Both the position numbers and the translations under genes were made by a program. Positions 26,779-34,533 of a stretch of 58,686 nucleotides of DNA are shown here, piece by piece; position 1 is the stretch's first letter; the number at the start of each line of letters is the position of its first letter. The stretch is from contig NZ_CAMLJQ010000023.1 in assembly GCF_946480305.1 (NCBI RefSeq), positions 1 to 58,686 of the forward strand, given 5' to 3'. This DNA comes from an uncultured Caldimonas sp. GTDB lineage: Bacteria > Pseudomonadota > Gammaproteobacteria > Burkholderiales > Burkholderiaceae. The notes under the pieces were generated by a model that ran no database searches, was not told where the DNA came from, and saw only the letters and a list, made by a program, of their open reading frames with translations.

Positions 26779-27915
26779 ATGTCGGGTAAGACAAATGGCG
26801 CGCGTATCGCGCGGGCAATGGTGGCTGTGGCGGCACTGGCGGCCAGCGGCGCGTGGGCGCAGGAGGTCGTGCGCATCGGCGTGAGCAGCCCGCTCTCGGG
26901 CCCTCAGGCGGCCTACGGCCAGGACAACCTCGACGGCGCCAGACTGGCCATCGACGAGTTGAACGCCAAGCCGATCCGGTTGAACGGCAAGACCGTGAAG
27001 TTCGAACTGGTGCCCGAGGACGACACGGCCGATCCGCGCCAGGGCGTGCTGGTGGCGCAGAAGCTCGCCGACGGCGGCGTGAAGTTCGTCGTCGGCCCCT
27101 ACAACTCGGGTGTCACGATGCCGGCGTCGCGCGTCTATCACGACTCGGGCGTGCTGGTGGCCACCGTCGCCTCCAATCCCAAGGTCACGACGCAGGGCCA
27201 CCCCCTGCTGTTCCGCGTGGGTGCGAGCGACAGCCAGCTGGGCACGATGATGGCCCGCTACGCCGCGCAGCAGATGAAAGCCAAGCGCGTCGCGATCATC
27301 GACGACCGCACCGCCTACGGCCAGGGCGTGGCCGACGAATTCGCGAAGGAAGCCAAGGCCAAGGGCCTCACGGTGGTGGCGCAGGAATACACCTCCGACA
27401 AGGCCACCGACTTCACCGCCGCGCTCACCTCGATCAAGGCCAAGAAGCCGGACGCCGTGTTCTTCGGCGGCTACTCCGCGCAGGCCGGCCCGATGCTGCG
27501 CCAGATGCGCTCGCTCGGCATCGCCGCGCCCTTCCTGGGCGGCGACGGCATCTGCTCGGTGGAGACGGCCAAGCTCTCCAGCGGCGCCGCCGAGAACGTG
27601 TATTGCACGCAAGGCGGTGCGCTGCTGAGCCGGGATGCGCGCGGCCAGACCTTCGTCGAGAAGTACAAGCAGGCCTACAAGCGCGATGCACTGACCTACG
27701 CCGTGTCGTTCTACGACGCCACGCACATGATCGCGGACGCGATCCAGAAGGCGGGCTCGGCCGACCCCGCGAAGGTGGGCGCGGTGCTGGCGAAGGGCAG
27801 CTACCAGGGCGTGGCCGCCACCTATTCGTTCGACGACAAGCACGACCTGAAGTCGTCGCCCGTCACGGTCTACAAGTTCGACAAGGGGCAACTGGTGCCC
27901 GTCGTCTCGATGTGA
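26779..27915 (+). CDS. Second branched-chain amino acid-type substrate-binding protein
   Basis: A 378-residue periplasmic binding protein of the same superfamily as the preceding one, but clearly diverged from it. The signal peptide spans residues 1-28 (ALAASGAWA|QEVV), and the mature part starts RIGVSSPLSGPQAAYGQ. Three ATG codons lie close together; 26779 has GGAG six bases before it. It has its own terminators on both sides, so it is a separate unit. It probably feeds the same LivHMGF channel with another ligand. Confidence 0.9.
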   Translation: MSGKTNGARIARAMVAVAALAASGAWAQEVVRIGVSSPLSGPQAAYGQDNLDGARLAIDELNAKPIRLNGKTVKFELVPEDDTADPRQGVLVAQKLADGGVKFVVGPYNSGVTMPASRVYHDSGVLVATVASNPKVTTQGHPLLFRVGASDSQLGTMMARYAAQQMKAKRVAIIDDRTAYGQGVADEFAKEAKAKGLTVVAQEYTSDKATDFTAALTSIKAKKPDAVFFGGYSAQAGPMLRQMRSLGIAAPFLGGDGICSVETAKLSSGAAENVYCTQGGALLSRDARGQTFVEKYKQAYKRDALTYAVSFYDATHMIADAIQKAGSADPAKVGAVLAKGSYQGVAATYSFDDKHDLKSSPVTVYKFDKGQLVPVVSM

Positions 27916-27936
27916 AGGGCCGGCACTCCGGCGACA

Positions 27937-27961
27937 GGCCGCGCACTCGCGCGGCCTTTTT
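27937..27961 (+). terminator. Rho-independent terminator after the second binding-protein gene
   Basis: GGCCGCGC and GCGCGGCC form an 8-bp stem with loop ACTC, followed by five T. The T-run abuts the stop codon of the convergent sugar-binding protein gene. Confidence 0.9.
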
Positions 27962-29223
27962 CATTTCGGCCGCGTCGACGCGACGAAGCGCTGCATGGCC
28001 TCCTGCGCAGTGATGCGGTCGTCGTTCCAGTAGGCCGCCACCGCTTCGCGCAACGCGCCCTCCACGGCATCGGGCTGCACCATCTTGTGCGCCACCGAGG
28101 GCACGAGCGCGTTCACCATGTTCGATGCGACGAAGTACGCGCTCGACTCCTGCGCGCACAGGTCGAAACGGGCCATGTTCACGCCCGTGCCCACCGGCAC
28201 CGAGCCCTTGTTGAGGTTGAACACCTCCTGGAACTCGCGGCTCATGATCGTGGCGGCCAGTGCGTGTTGCGCCTTCGTCGCCTGTGGGTCCTGCAGACGG
28301 AACATCGCGAAGCTGTCGACGTTGAAGATGAACGCACGCGACGTGCCGGGTGCCGACACGCACAGGAAATCCTTGTTCGGCTCCTTGCCGGCGGCCAGGA
28401 ACTCGCCCTTGGCCCAGTCGCCCATGAACTGCATGCCGGCCTCGCCGCGGATCACCATGCCGGTGGCGAGGTTCCAGTCGCGCCCCGGTGCTTGCGGGTC
28501 GGTGTACTCCTTGATGCGGCGGAAGGTCTGCAGCACCTGCGCCATCACGTCGCCGTTCAACGCCTTGGGGTCGAGCTGCACGAAGGCCCGGCGGTAGAAG
28601 TCCGGCCCGCCGACGCCGAGTGCCACGACCTCGAAGGTGGTGAATTCCTGCCACGGCTGGCCTCCATGGGCCACGGGCACGATGCCCGCCTTGCGCATCT
28701 TGTCGGCGGCGTCGAAGAACTCGTCCCACGTGGTCGGCGCACGCGCGCCGGCCTTGCGCAGCGCCTGGCGATTGATCCACAGCCAGTTGACGCGGTGTAC
28801 GTTGACCGGCACCGCGGCATAGCGGCCGTTGACCTTCATCACGTCGGCCACCACCTTGGGCAGTTGCGAGTCCCATTGCTGGCGTTTCGCCACATCGTCG
28901 AGGTTGGCAAGCACGCCCATGCGGCCCCACTCCTGGATGCCGGGCCCCTTGATCTGCGCCGCCGCGGGCGGGTTGCCCGCCAGCACGCGCGAGCGCAGCA
29001 CGCTGACCGCGCTGTCGCCGCCACCGCCCACCACCGCGAAATCGCGCCACGTGTGGCCCTCGGCGGCCAGCATGCGCTTCAGTTCCGCCACCGACTTCGC
29101 CTCGCCGCCACTCGTCCACCAATGAAGCACTTCCACCTGCCCTGCCCCAGCGGCCTGAGCCGCCAGCATGGCAAGAGACAACAGCATTCCCTGCACCCCA
29201 CGGGCGCATCTGCGTGATTTCAC
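27961..29223 (-). CDS. Sugar ABC transporter substrate-binding protein (GtsA-like)
   Basis: A 420-residue extracellular solute-binding protein of family 1, resembling the glucose/mannose binding protein GtsA. The signal peptide is residues 1-28 (LAMLAAQAAGAG). The mature part opens VEVLHWWTSGGEAKSV, and the late FMGDWAKGEF is a family signature. The start is GTG at 29223, fixed by a strong TAGGAGG site; no ATG fits as well. No sugar permease or ATPase gene follows, so its partners are elsewhere or it is an orphan. Confidence 0.88.
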   Translation of the reverse strand: MKSRRCARGVQGMLLSLAMLAAQAAGAGQVEVLHWWTSGGEAKSVAELKRMLAAEGHTWRDFAVVGGGGDSAVSVLRSRVLAGNPPAAAQIKGPGIQEWGRMGVLANLDDVAKRQQWDSQLPKVVADVMKVNGRYAAVPVNVHRVNWLWINRQALRKAGARAPTTWDEFFDAADKMRKAGIVPVAHGGQPWQEFTTFEVVALGVGGPDFYRRAFVQLDPKALNGDVMAQVLQTFRRIKEYTDPQAPGRDWNLATGMVIRGEAGMQFMGDWAKGEFLAAGKEPNKDFLCVSAPGTSRAFIFNVDSFAMFRLQDPQATKAQHALAATIMSREFQEVFNLNKGSVPVGTGVNMARFDLCAQESSAYFVASNMVNALVPSVAHKMVQPDAVEGALREAVAAYWNDDRITAQEAMQRFVASTRPK

Positions 29224-29281
29224 AAGAGCCTCCTACCGCTTCATCCTGCCTGGGTGGCAGGTTAAAGAATTATTACGTTAC

Positions 29282-29299
29282 ATGAACTAAATATGAACT
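29282..29299. promoter_or_regulatory. Direct repeat upstream of the sugar-binding protein gene
   Basis: ATGAACT occurs twice with an 11-base period (29282-29288 and 29293-29299) in an AT-rich patch about 60 bases upstream of the GTG start. Tandem half-sites one helical turn apart are typical of OmpR/PhoB-type regulators. The regulator is unknown. Confidence 0.4.
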
Positions 29300-29487
29300 G
29301 GGGCGTTCCCTGAGCGGAAAGCCCCCTGCGCCCTGCCAATCTCTACAGGTATCGGCCGATCGGAAGCTCGGCGAGCATACGGTTTGCTCAGCCCCCTTTT
29401 TTGCGCACAGCCATCCGCCCTCCTGCCTCGCGGAAAAGCGCACCCTCCCCGGCGCCCCTAGGGCCGAGGCACCGTTGAGGAGCTTTC

Positions 29488-30351
29488 ATGCACACGCTCG
29501 ACACAGAGATCGGCACCGCCACCGCCTTGGTCGTTGACCCGGACACCGCCTGGCGCAGCATCGTCGCGGCGATGCTGCACAACCTGGGGGTCGTCGAGGT
29601 CGAGCAATGCCGCTCGTACAGCGAGGCCCGGGCCCGGCTCGAGGCCGCCCCGCGCGACATCGTGGTCTGCGCCGACGACAGCGGCGCCCACGGCAACACC
29701 TGCGCTGCGCTGCGCCGCGCGCGGCTGCTGCCGGCATCCACGCTCGTCGTGCTCACCTACCGCAACACCGCGTCGGCCCAGCATGCACAAGCCATCGAGC
29801 TGGCCGATGCATGCCTCGTGCAGCCCTATACCGAAGCCGCGCTGCGCGACCGCCTGCAGCATGCCCGCCACCGCCAACGTTCGCTGGCCGACATCGCCCT
29901 CGCCCTGCGCCAAGGCCGCCATGCGGACGTCGACCTGTTGAGCCGCGCACGGCACCTGGAGCGCGGCCCGTTCTGGGTGCAGGCGCTGCGCATCGCTGCC
30001 GAGATGCACCTGCAGCTGGGCAACCTGCACGCAGCGCGCGAATTGTTCGAGGCGGTGCTGGCTTCACGCTCCCTGCCGTGGGCGCGGCTCGGCCTGGCAC
30101 TCGCGTTGGGGCGACTCGGCGACTTTCCGGGCGCGCTCGATCTGCTGCAGCGCCTGCTGGCTGAACACCCCGACCATCTCGAGGCTCGCGAAGCCTGCGC
30201 CGAACTGCAGGCAGAACTGGCACGCCGCCAACGGGCCACGGCACCGGCCCGGCAGCGGCCGGTGGTGGTTGCGCTGGCCGGGCGGCGCCCCATGGGCGCG
30301 GCGCCACAGGTGTTCCCCCTCGTTGCAGGCCCCGTGCCGCGCACGCATTGA
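29488..30351 (+). CDS. Pseudo-receiver protein with TPR-like repeats
   Basis: A 287-residue protein. Residues 12-125 have a response-regulator fold (ALVVDPDTAWRSIVAAML, then STLVVLTYR), but the key residues have drifted. The conserved lysine of the FxxKP motif is Q (CLVQPYT), and the phosphoacceptor strand reads DIVVCADDS. Residues 140-240 are TPR-like helices (AAEMHLQLGNLHAARELFEAVL, then RLGDFPGALDLLQRLL). It probably signals by protein contact rather than phosphorylation. TTGAGGAG precedes the ATG at 29488. Confidence 0.75.
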   Translation: MHTLDTEIGTATALVVDPDTAWRSIVAAMLHNLGVVEVEQCRSYSEARARLEAAPRDIVVCADDSGAHGNTCAALRRARLLPASTLVVLTYRNTASAQHAQAIELADACLVQPYTEAALRDRLQHARHRQRSLADIALALRQGRHADVDLLSRARHLERGPFWVQALRIAAEMHLQLGNLHAARELFEAVLASRSLPWARLGLALALGRLGDFPGALDLLQRLLAEHPDHLEAREACAELQAELARRQRATAPARQRPVVVALAGRRPMGAAPQVFPLVAGPVPRTH

Positions 30352-30420
30352 CGCGCCGCCACACGCCGGGCGCGGCATGGCATCACAATACGGTCCGCAC
30401 TCACTGCACTGACTGACCGG

Positions 30421-31161
30421 ATGGATTCCCAAGAGCCCCAGAACGCCTCCCCCGAGGCCATGACCGTTGCTGCCTGCGCCTCGTTGCTGAAGGAGACATT
30501 CCCCGCGCTCTTTGCCGGCAAGCCCAAGCCACTGAAGCTGCGCATCCAGGTCGACATCCAGGAACGCAGCCCCGGCGTGTTTCCGAAGCAGACGCTGTCG
30601 GCCTTTTTGCGCCGCTACACGATGAGCGATGCCTACCTGCGCGCGGTCAGCACCGAGACGCACCGCTACGACCTCGACGGCAACCCCGCCGGCGAATTGA
30701 GCGCCGAGCACAAGCAGATCGCGCAAGACACGCTCACGCAGCGCAGGTCCCGCCACGACGAACGCCGGGCTCAGGAGCAGGCTGAACGTGCGCAGGCGCA
30801 TGCGCAGCGCAACTTCCGCGCAGGCCTGTTGCGCGACTTCGAAGCGACGACGCTCACGCGCGAGAACTTCTGCGTGCTCAAGGGCGTCGACCCGCAACAG
30901 CTCGATGGCCTGCTCGACACCGCGCGGCAGGAGCGCGAGGAACGCAGGCAGTTCCTGGCCGAGCTGCTTGCGAGCTACCGTGCCAGCGGCCTGAGCGTGG
31001 ACGCCTTCGCCGAGCAGCGCAAGATGCATCCGGTGCAACTGGACCGCCTGCTGCGCGAGGCCAGTCCGCCGTCGCCCCGCGGCGACAGGGGGCCCCGCCC
31101 GGATCCTGCCCGCGGCAAGGGTCGTCCGACACGCCCGCCGCAAGGCCGCGGCAGCAGGTAA
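30421..31161 (+). CDS. proQ: ProQ/FinO-family RNA chaperone with duplicated C-terminal module
   Basis: A 246-residue RNA-binding protein. Residues 18-105 are the ProQ/FinO domain (LKETFPALFAGKPKPLKL, then FLRRYTMSDAYLRAV). Residues 137-169 and 182-214 are two copies of a roughly 33-residue helical unit (F..TTLTRENFCVLKGVDPQQLDGLL and Y..SGLSVDAFAEQRKMHPVQLDRLL), which looks like helix-turn-helix. A basic Arg/Pro/Gly tail (215-246) follows. Known ProQ proteins bind structured RNA and sRNA; the double module is extra. Confidence 0.85.
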   Translation: MDSQEPQNASPEAMTVAACASLLKETFPALFAGKPKPLKLRIQVDIQERSPGVFPKQTLSAFLRRYTMSDAYLRAVSTETHRYDLDGNPAGELSAEHKQIAQDTLTQRRSRHDERRAQEQAERAQAHAQRNFRAGLLRDFEATTLTRENFCVLKGVDPQQLDGLLDTARQEREERRQFLAELLASYRASGLSVDAFAEQRKMHPVQLDRLLREASPPSPRGDRGPRPDPARGKGRPTRPPQGRGSR

Positions 31162-31287
31162 CACCGCTCACGGCAGCATGCGGCCGCGGGGCCGCCGTGG
31201 GTAACAAAGCTTCCCAAGCGTCATTGCTGCGAAACGAGGGCACGCCTGTTGCCATCGAACCACCGTGTTCATTCGCCGGAAGCTTCG

Positions 31288-32445
31288 ATGACCAGACGCT
31301 GGGAATTCGACGCGCTGAGAGGTCTGATGCTCGTGCTGATGACCCTCACGCACCTGCCCACCCGTTTCTCGTACCCACTGGGGCATCCGCTCGGCTTCGT
31401 GTCTGCGGCTGAAGGCTTCGTGTTGTTGTCCGGCTTCATGGCTGGCATGGTGTACGCCAAGCGAGGGCTGCGCCAGGGGCTGCCGTCCATGTGCGAGGCC
31501 TTGTGGCGGCGTGCGCTCGTCATCTACTTCTGCCAGGCGGCGCTGCTGTTCTTTCTGTTCACGGTGATCGCGTGGCTGGGCCACCGCGTGCACCAACCGG
31601 ACGTGCAGAACCTGATGGGCTTCTACGAGGAGCAGCCGCGGACCGCGGTCCTCAGCGCGCTCGCGTTGCTCTACCAGCCGTCCCTGCTCGACATCCTGCC
31701 GATGTACGTGCTGTTCATGCTCGCGAGCCCCTGGCTGCTCGCGCGCGGCTTGCAACGCGGGTGGGGCACCATACTCGCGGTGAGCGTCTCGCTGTGGCTG
31801 GGTTCGCAGTTCGGGTTGACCGAGGCGGCCTACGAGGTTTTCGTCAGGCTGACCGGTGTGACCGTACCGTACCGGCAGACCGGCTCCTTCGTGGCACTCG
31901 CATGGCAGTTCCTCTGGGTGCTGGGGCTCTACATCGGGGCCTCGCATGCAACGGGCTCCACCGCGCAGTGGCGCTTCCCGCCCTGGATGGTGCGTACGGC
32001 GCTGGCGATCGCCCTCACCTGCCTGCTGTGGCGTCATGCCGTCGGTCACGATCCGTTCCCCGGCAACGCGAGCCTGAATGCCATGTTCGACAAATGGCAC
32101 CTCGGGCCGCTGCGGCTGATCGACCTGTTCGCCCTGATGGTGCTGGCACTGCACTTCGGGCCGCGCTGGCGAGCCGCGATACCGCGGCCGCGCTTCCTGG
32201 AAACGCTCGGCGGCGCCTCGCTCAGCGTGTTCTGCGCACACCTCGTGATCGTGCTGCTGGTCCTGACCTTCTTCGGCGGCAACCCGCATCTGCGCCCGGC
32301 GTGGCTGGACGTGGTGATGGTGCTCGGCAGCCTGGCCGCCTTGTACGTCGTTGCGCGGCTCGCACAGCGCAGCGGCGGGCCGCCTTCGCCACCGCGCGAG
32401 GGCGTCCGCGCACCGACGCGCGTCAGCGCAAGTACGAGCCGATGA
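31288..32445 (+). CDS. opgC: OpgC-like membrane acyltransferase
   Basis: A 385-residue integral membrane protein of the OpgC type, which in other bacteria succinylates osmoregulated periplasmic glucans. Around ten hydrophobic helices are visible. The opening MTRRWEFDALRGLMLVLMTLTHLP is the family signature with an active-site histidine. The start at 31288 is preceded by GGAAG. Its last 23 bases overlap the convergent SGNH hydrolase gene. No opgG or opgH gene is seen in the window. Confidence 0.85.
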   Translation: MTRRWEFDALRGLMLVLMTLTHLPTRFSYPLGHPLGFVSAAEGFVLLSGFMAGMVYAKRGLRQGLPSMCEALWRRALVIYFCQAALLFFLFTVIAWLGHRVHQPDVQNLMGFYEEQPRTAVLSALALLYQPSLLDILPMYVLFMLASPWLLARGLQRGWGTILAVSVSLWLGSQFGLTEAAYEVFVRLTGVTVPYRQTGSFVALAWQFLWVLGLYIGASHATGSTAQWRFPPWMVRTALAIALTCLLWRHAVGHDPFPGNASLNAMFDKWHLGPLRLIDLFALMVLALHFGPRWRAAIPRPRFLETLGGASLSVFCAHLVIVLLVLTFFGGNPHLRPAWLDVVMVLGSLAALYVVARLAQRSGGPPSPPREGVRAPTRVSASTSR

Positions 32446-33097
32446 TCTCTTCCCACAGGCCGTAGCCCGCGGCGTTGAGGTGCAGCGCATCGTCGACGAA
32501 CAGTTCGATGCGAGGCTGCCCGTCGGGTCCCAACATCGGCGTGAAGACGTCGATGTAGTCGACGTCGATTGCCTTGCGCGCAAACTCCCGTACCAGCGCG
32601 TTGGCCTGGCGCACCTGCGGCAGCAACGCACTGCGCAACGGACTGGGCTTGATCGACACGAACGCGATGCGTGTGGTGGGCAGTTCGCGGCGCACCCCGG
32701 CCACGAACTCGGTGAAGCTGACCAGCACCTCGTGCGGCGACCGGCCTTCGGCCAGGTCGTTGTCGCCCGCATAGACCACCACCAGCCGCGGCCGGTAGCG
32801 CGTCACCAGGCGCTGGACGTACTGCGCGCAGTCGCGCAACGTCGAACCGCCGAAGCCTCGCTTGACGATCGGCGTGTCGTCACCGAATCGCTGCTCGAGT
32901 CCGTCCCATCGTCGGATGGACGAGCTGCCGACGAACACCACGCCGCCTGGCGCCGGCGGCGACTGCCTGTCTGCCAGTTCGAAGGTGGCGAAGTCGCTCT
33001 CCCAGCGGCCGGCAGGACCGCTCAACAACGCATCCTCTGCCAGGGCGAAGGCCGGCCAGGCGAGTGTCAGTGCCAGCAAGCGGATCAACGAGCGCAT
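32423..33097 (-). CDS. Secreted SGNH/GDSL hydrolase
   Basis: A 224-residue esterase-fold protein with a signal peptide (residues 1-20). The blocks are GSSSIRRW with the nucleophilic serine (57-64), GFGGS (81-85), GDND (111-114) and DALHLN with D203 and H206. This variant has GSSS where the classical motif is GDS. It probably removes acyl groups from a cell-surface carbohydrate or lipid. The neighbouring OpgC-like acyltransferase may act on the same substrate class, but this is inference. Confidence 0.85.
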   Translation of the reverse strand: MRSLIRLLALTLAWPAFALAEDALLSGPAGRWESDFATFELADRQSPPAPGGVVFVGSSSIRRWDGLEQRFGDDTPIVKRGFGGSTLRDCAQYVQRLVTRYRPRLVVVYAGDNDLAEGRSPHEVLVSFTEFVAGVRRELPTTRIAFVSIKPSPLRSALLPQVRQANALVREFARKAIDVDYIDVFTPMLGPDGQPRIELFVDDALHLNAAGYGLWEEIIGSYLR

Positions 33098-33109
33098 GGA
33101 CGCCGATTG

Positions 33110-33463
33110 TCAGCCCGGCGCAGGCATGAGCTTCAACCCCAGCCACGCGGCGCCGATCACCGCATTGACCGGCACGCTGATCGCGAACGGCACGAAGAAC
33201 ACAGCCGCCAGCAACGCCGCGCCGCTCACCTGCTCCACGAGGGCACCGATCAAAAACGCCGTCACGCCGGCCACGCCCCAGCGACGCATGTAGGTGGGCA
33301 GCCACCGCGCCTGCTCCTGGTTGTAGCGCCACGCCGCCGCGCGTTCGAACAGGGTCCCCCGGCCGACATCGCGAAACAGCCACGCGAAGAACCAGTAGCG
33401 GTACAGCAGCGTGCGAAATCGCAAAGGCTGGGCATCAGAGCTGCAAACTGCACATTCGCTCAT
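33110..33463 (-). CDS. Small membrane protein with Cys pair
   Basis: A 117-residue protein. The N-terminus has CAVC, a possible metal-binding pair. Two hydrophobic segments follow (near 65-85 and 90-110). AAGGAG before the ATG at 33463 is a strong ribosome site, and the gene reads into the SGNH hydrolase gene after 12 bases, so the two are likely one operon. I do not recognise the family. Confidence 0.7.
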   Translation of the reverse strand: MSECAVCSSDAQPLRFRTLLYRYWFFAWLFRDVGRGTLFERAAAWRYNQEQARWLPTYMRRWGVAGVTAFLIGALVEQVSGAALLAAVFFVPFAISVPVNAVIGAAWLGLKLMPAPG

Positions 33464-33598
33464 GAGGATCTCCTTGCACGCGGTCTCCAACCTGCTGTGA
33501 TGCAAGCGCCGCGCCCGCGCCAGGGCCGCCCCGCACCGCGTGGGTTTTCGGCAAGCCGCTACAGTGGCAGCTTCGCATTTCCTGTGCACAAGCTCAAG

Positions 33599-34462
33599 AT
33601 GACCAGCGCTCCCGACGTCACACACAACCCCGGTGCTCGACGGTTCGAGTCTGCCGTCGACGGGCATCTCGGCGTGGCCGAATACCGGCTGACGGACGGC
33701 GTGATGCACATGACGCACACCGAAGTGCCGGCCGCGCTGCAGGGCCGGGGCATTGCGGCAGCCCTGATCGCTGCGGCCGTGCGGTACGCGCGCGACGAGG
33801 GCTTGAAGATCAACCCCTTGTGCTCCTACGTGCACGCCTACATGCGCAAGCATGCCGACACGCACGACCTGCTGCTGCGCCCCCCTGCCGAGGCCCAGCG
33901 CGTGCTCGATTTCTGGTTCGGCGTGCCCGGCAGCGCGGAGCACCTGCAGGTGCGCGACGTGTGGTTCCGCAAGAGCGACGCCTTCGATCGCAGCATCGCC
34001 GAGCAGTTCGGCCATGAGATCGACGCCGCGCTGCGCGGCGATCTGCAGGAGTGGGATGCCACGCCGGAGGGCGCGCTCGCGCGCATCGTGGTGCTCGACC
34101 AGTTCACCCGCAACGTGTTCCGCAACACACCGCGCGCCTTCGCGGGCGACGCCCAGGCGCTGGAGCTCGCACGCCGGCTGGTCCGCCACGCGTTCGACCA
34201 GCGCTTGCCGCCGGTACAGCGCTGGTTCGTCTACATGCCCTTCGAGCATGCCGAAGACATGGCCGCGCAGGACGAAAGCGTGCAGCTCTTCGACGCGCTG
34301 GCGCGCGCCGGCAGTGGCTTCGAAAGTGCTCTCGACTATGCGCACCGCCACCGCGACGTGATTGCGCGCTTTGGCCGGTTTCCACACCGCAACGCGATCC
34401 TCGAGCGCAAGAGCACCCCGGCGGAGCAGGAATACCTGAGCCAGCCGGGCGCCGGTTTCTGA
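33599..34462 (+). CDS. Fusion protein: GNAT-like acetyltransferase domain plus DUF924
   Basis: A 287-residue protein joining two families that usually occur apart. Residues 12-92 are a small GNAT-like domain of the YjdJ/NATD1 type (VPAALQGRGIAAALI with the acetyl-CoA loop, then INPLCSYVHAYMRKH). Residues 98-281 are DUF924 (RVLDFWFG, LDQFTRNVFR, FPHRNAIL), an all-helical domain with a TPR-like fold. The frame is continuous with no stop. DUF924 function is unknown. Confidence 0.85.
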   Translation: MTSAPDVTHNPGARRFESAVDGHLGVAEYRLTDGVMHMTHTEVPAALQGRGIAAALIAAAVRYARDEGLKINPLCSYVHAYMRKHADTHDLLLRPPAEAQRVLDFWFGVPGSAEHLQVRDVWFRKSDAFDRSIAEQFGHEIDAALRGDLQEWDATPEGALARIVVLDQFTRNVFRNTPRAFAGDAQALELARRLVRHAFDQRLPPVQRWFVYMPFEHAEDMAAQDESVQLFDALARAGSGFESALDYAHRHRDVIARFGRFPHRNAILERKSTPAEQEYLSQPGAGF

Positions 34463-34533
34463 CCGCGCCCAAGACCTGCCGCGACGCGCCAGCCCCAATG
34501 GCGTGAAGGGCAGCACCGTCCTCGAGACAGCGC

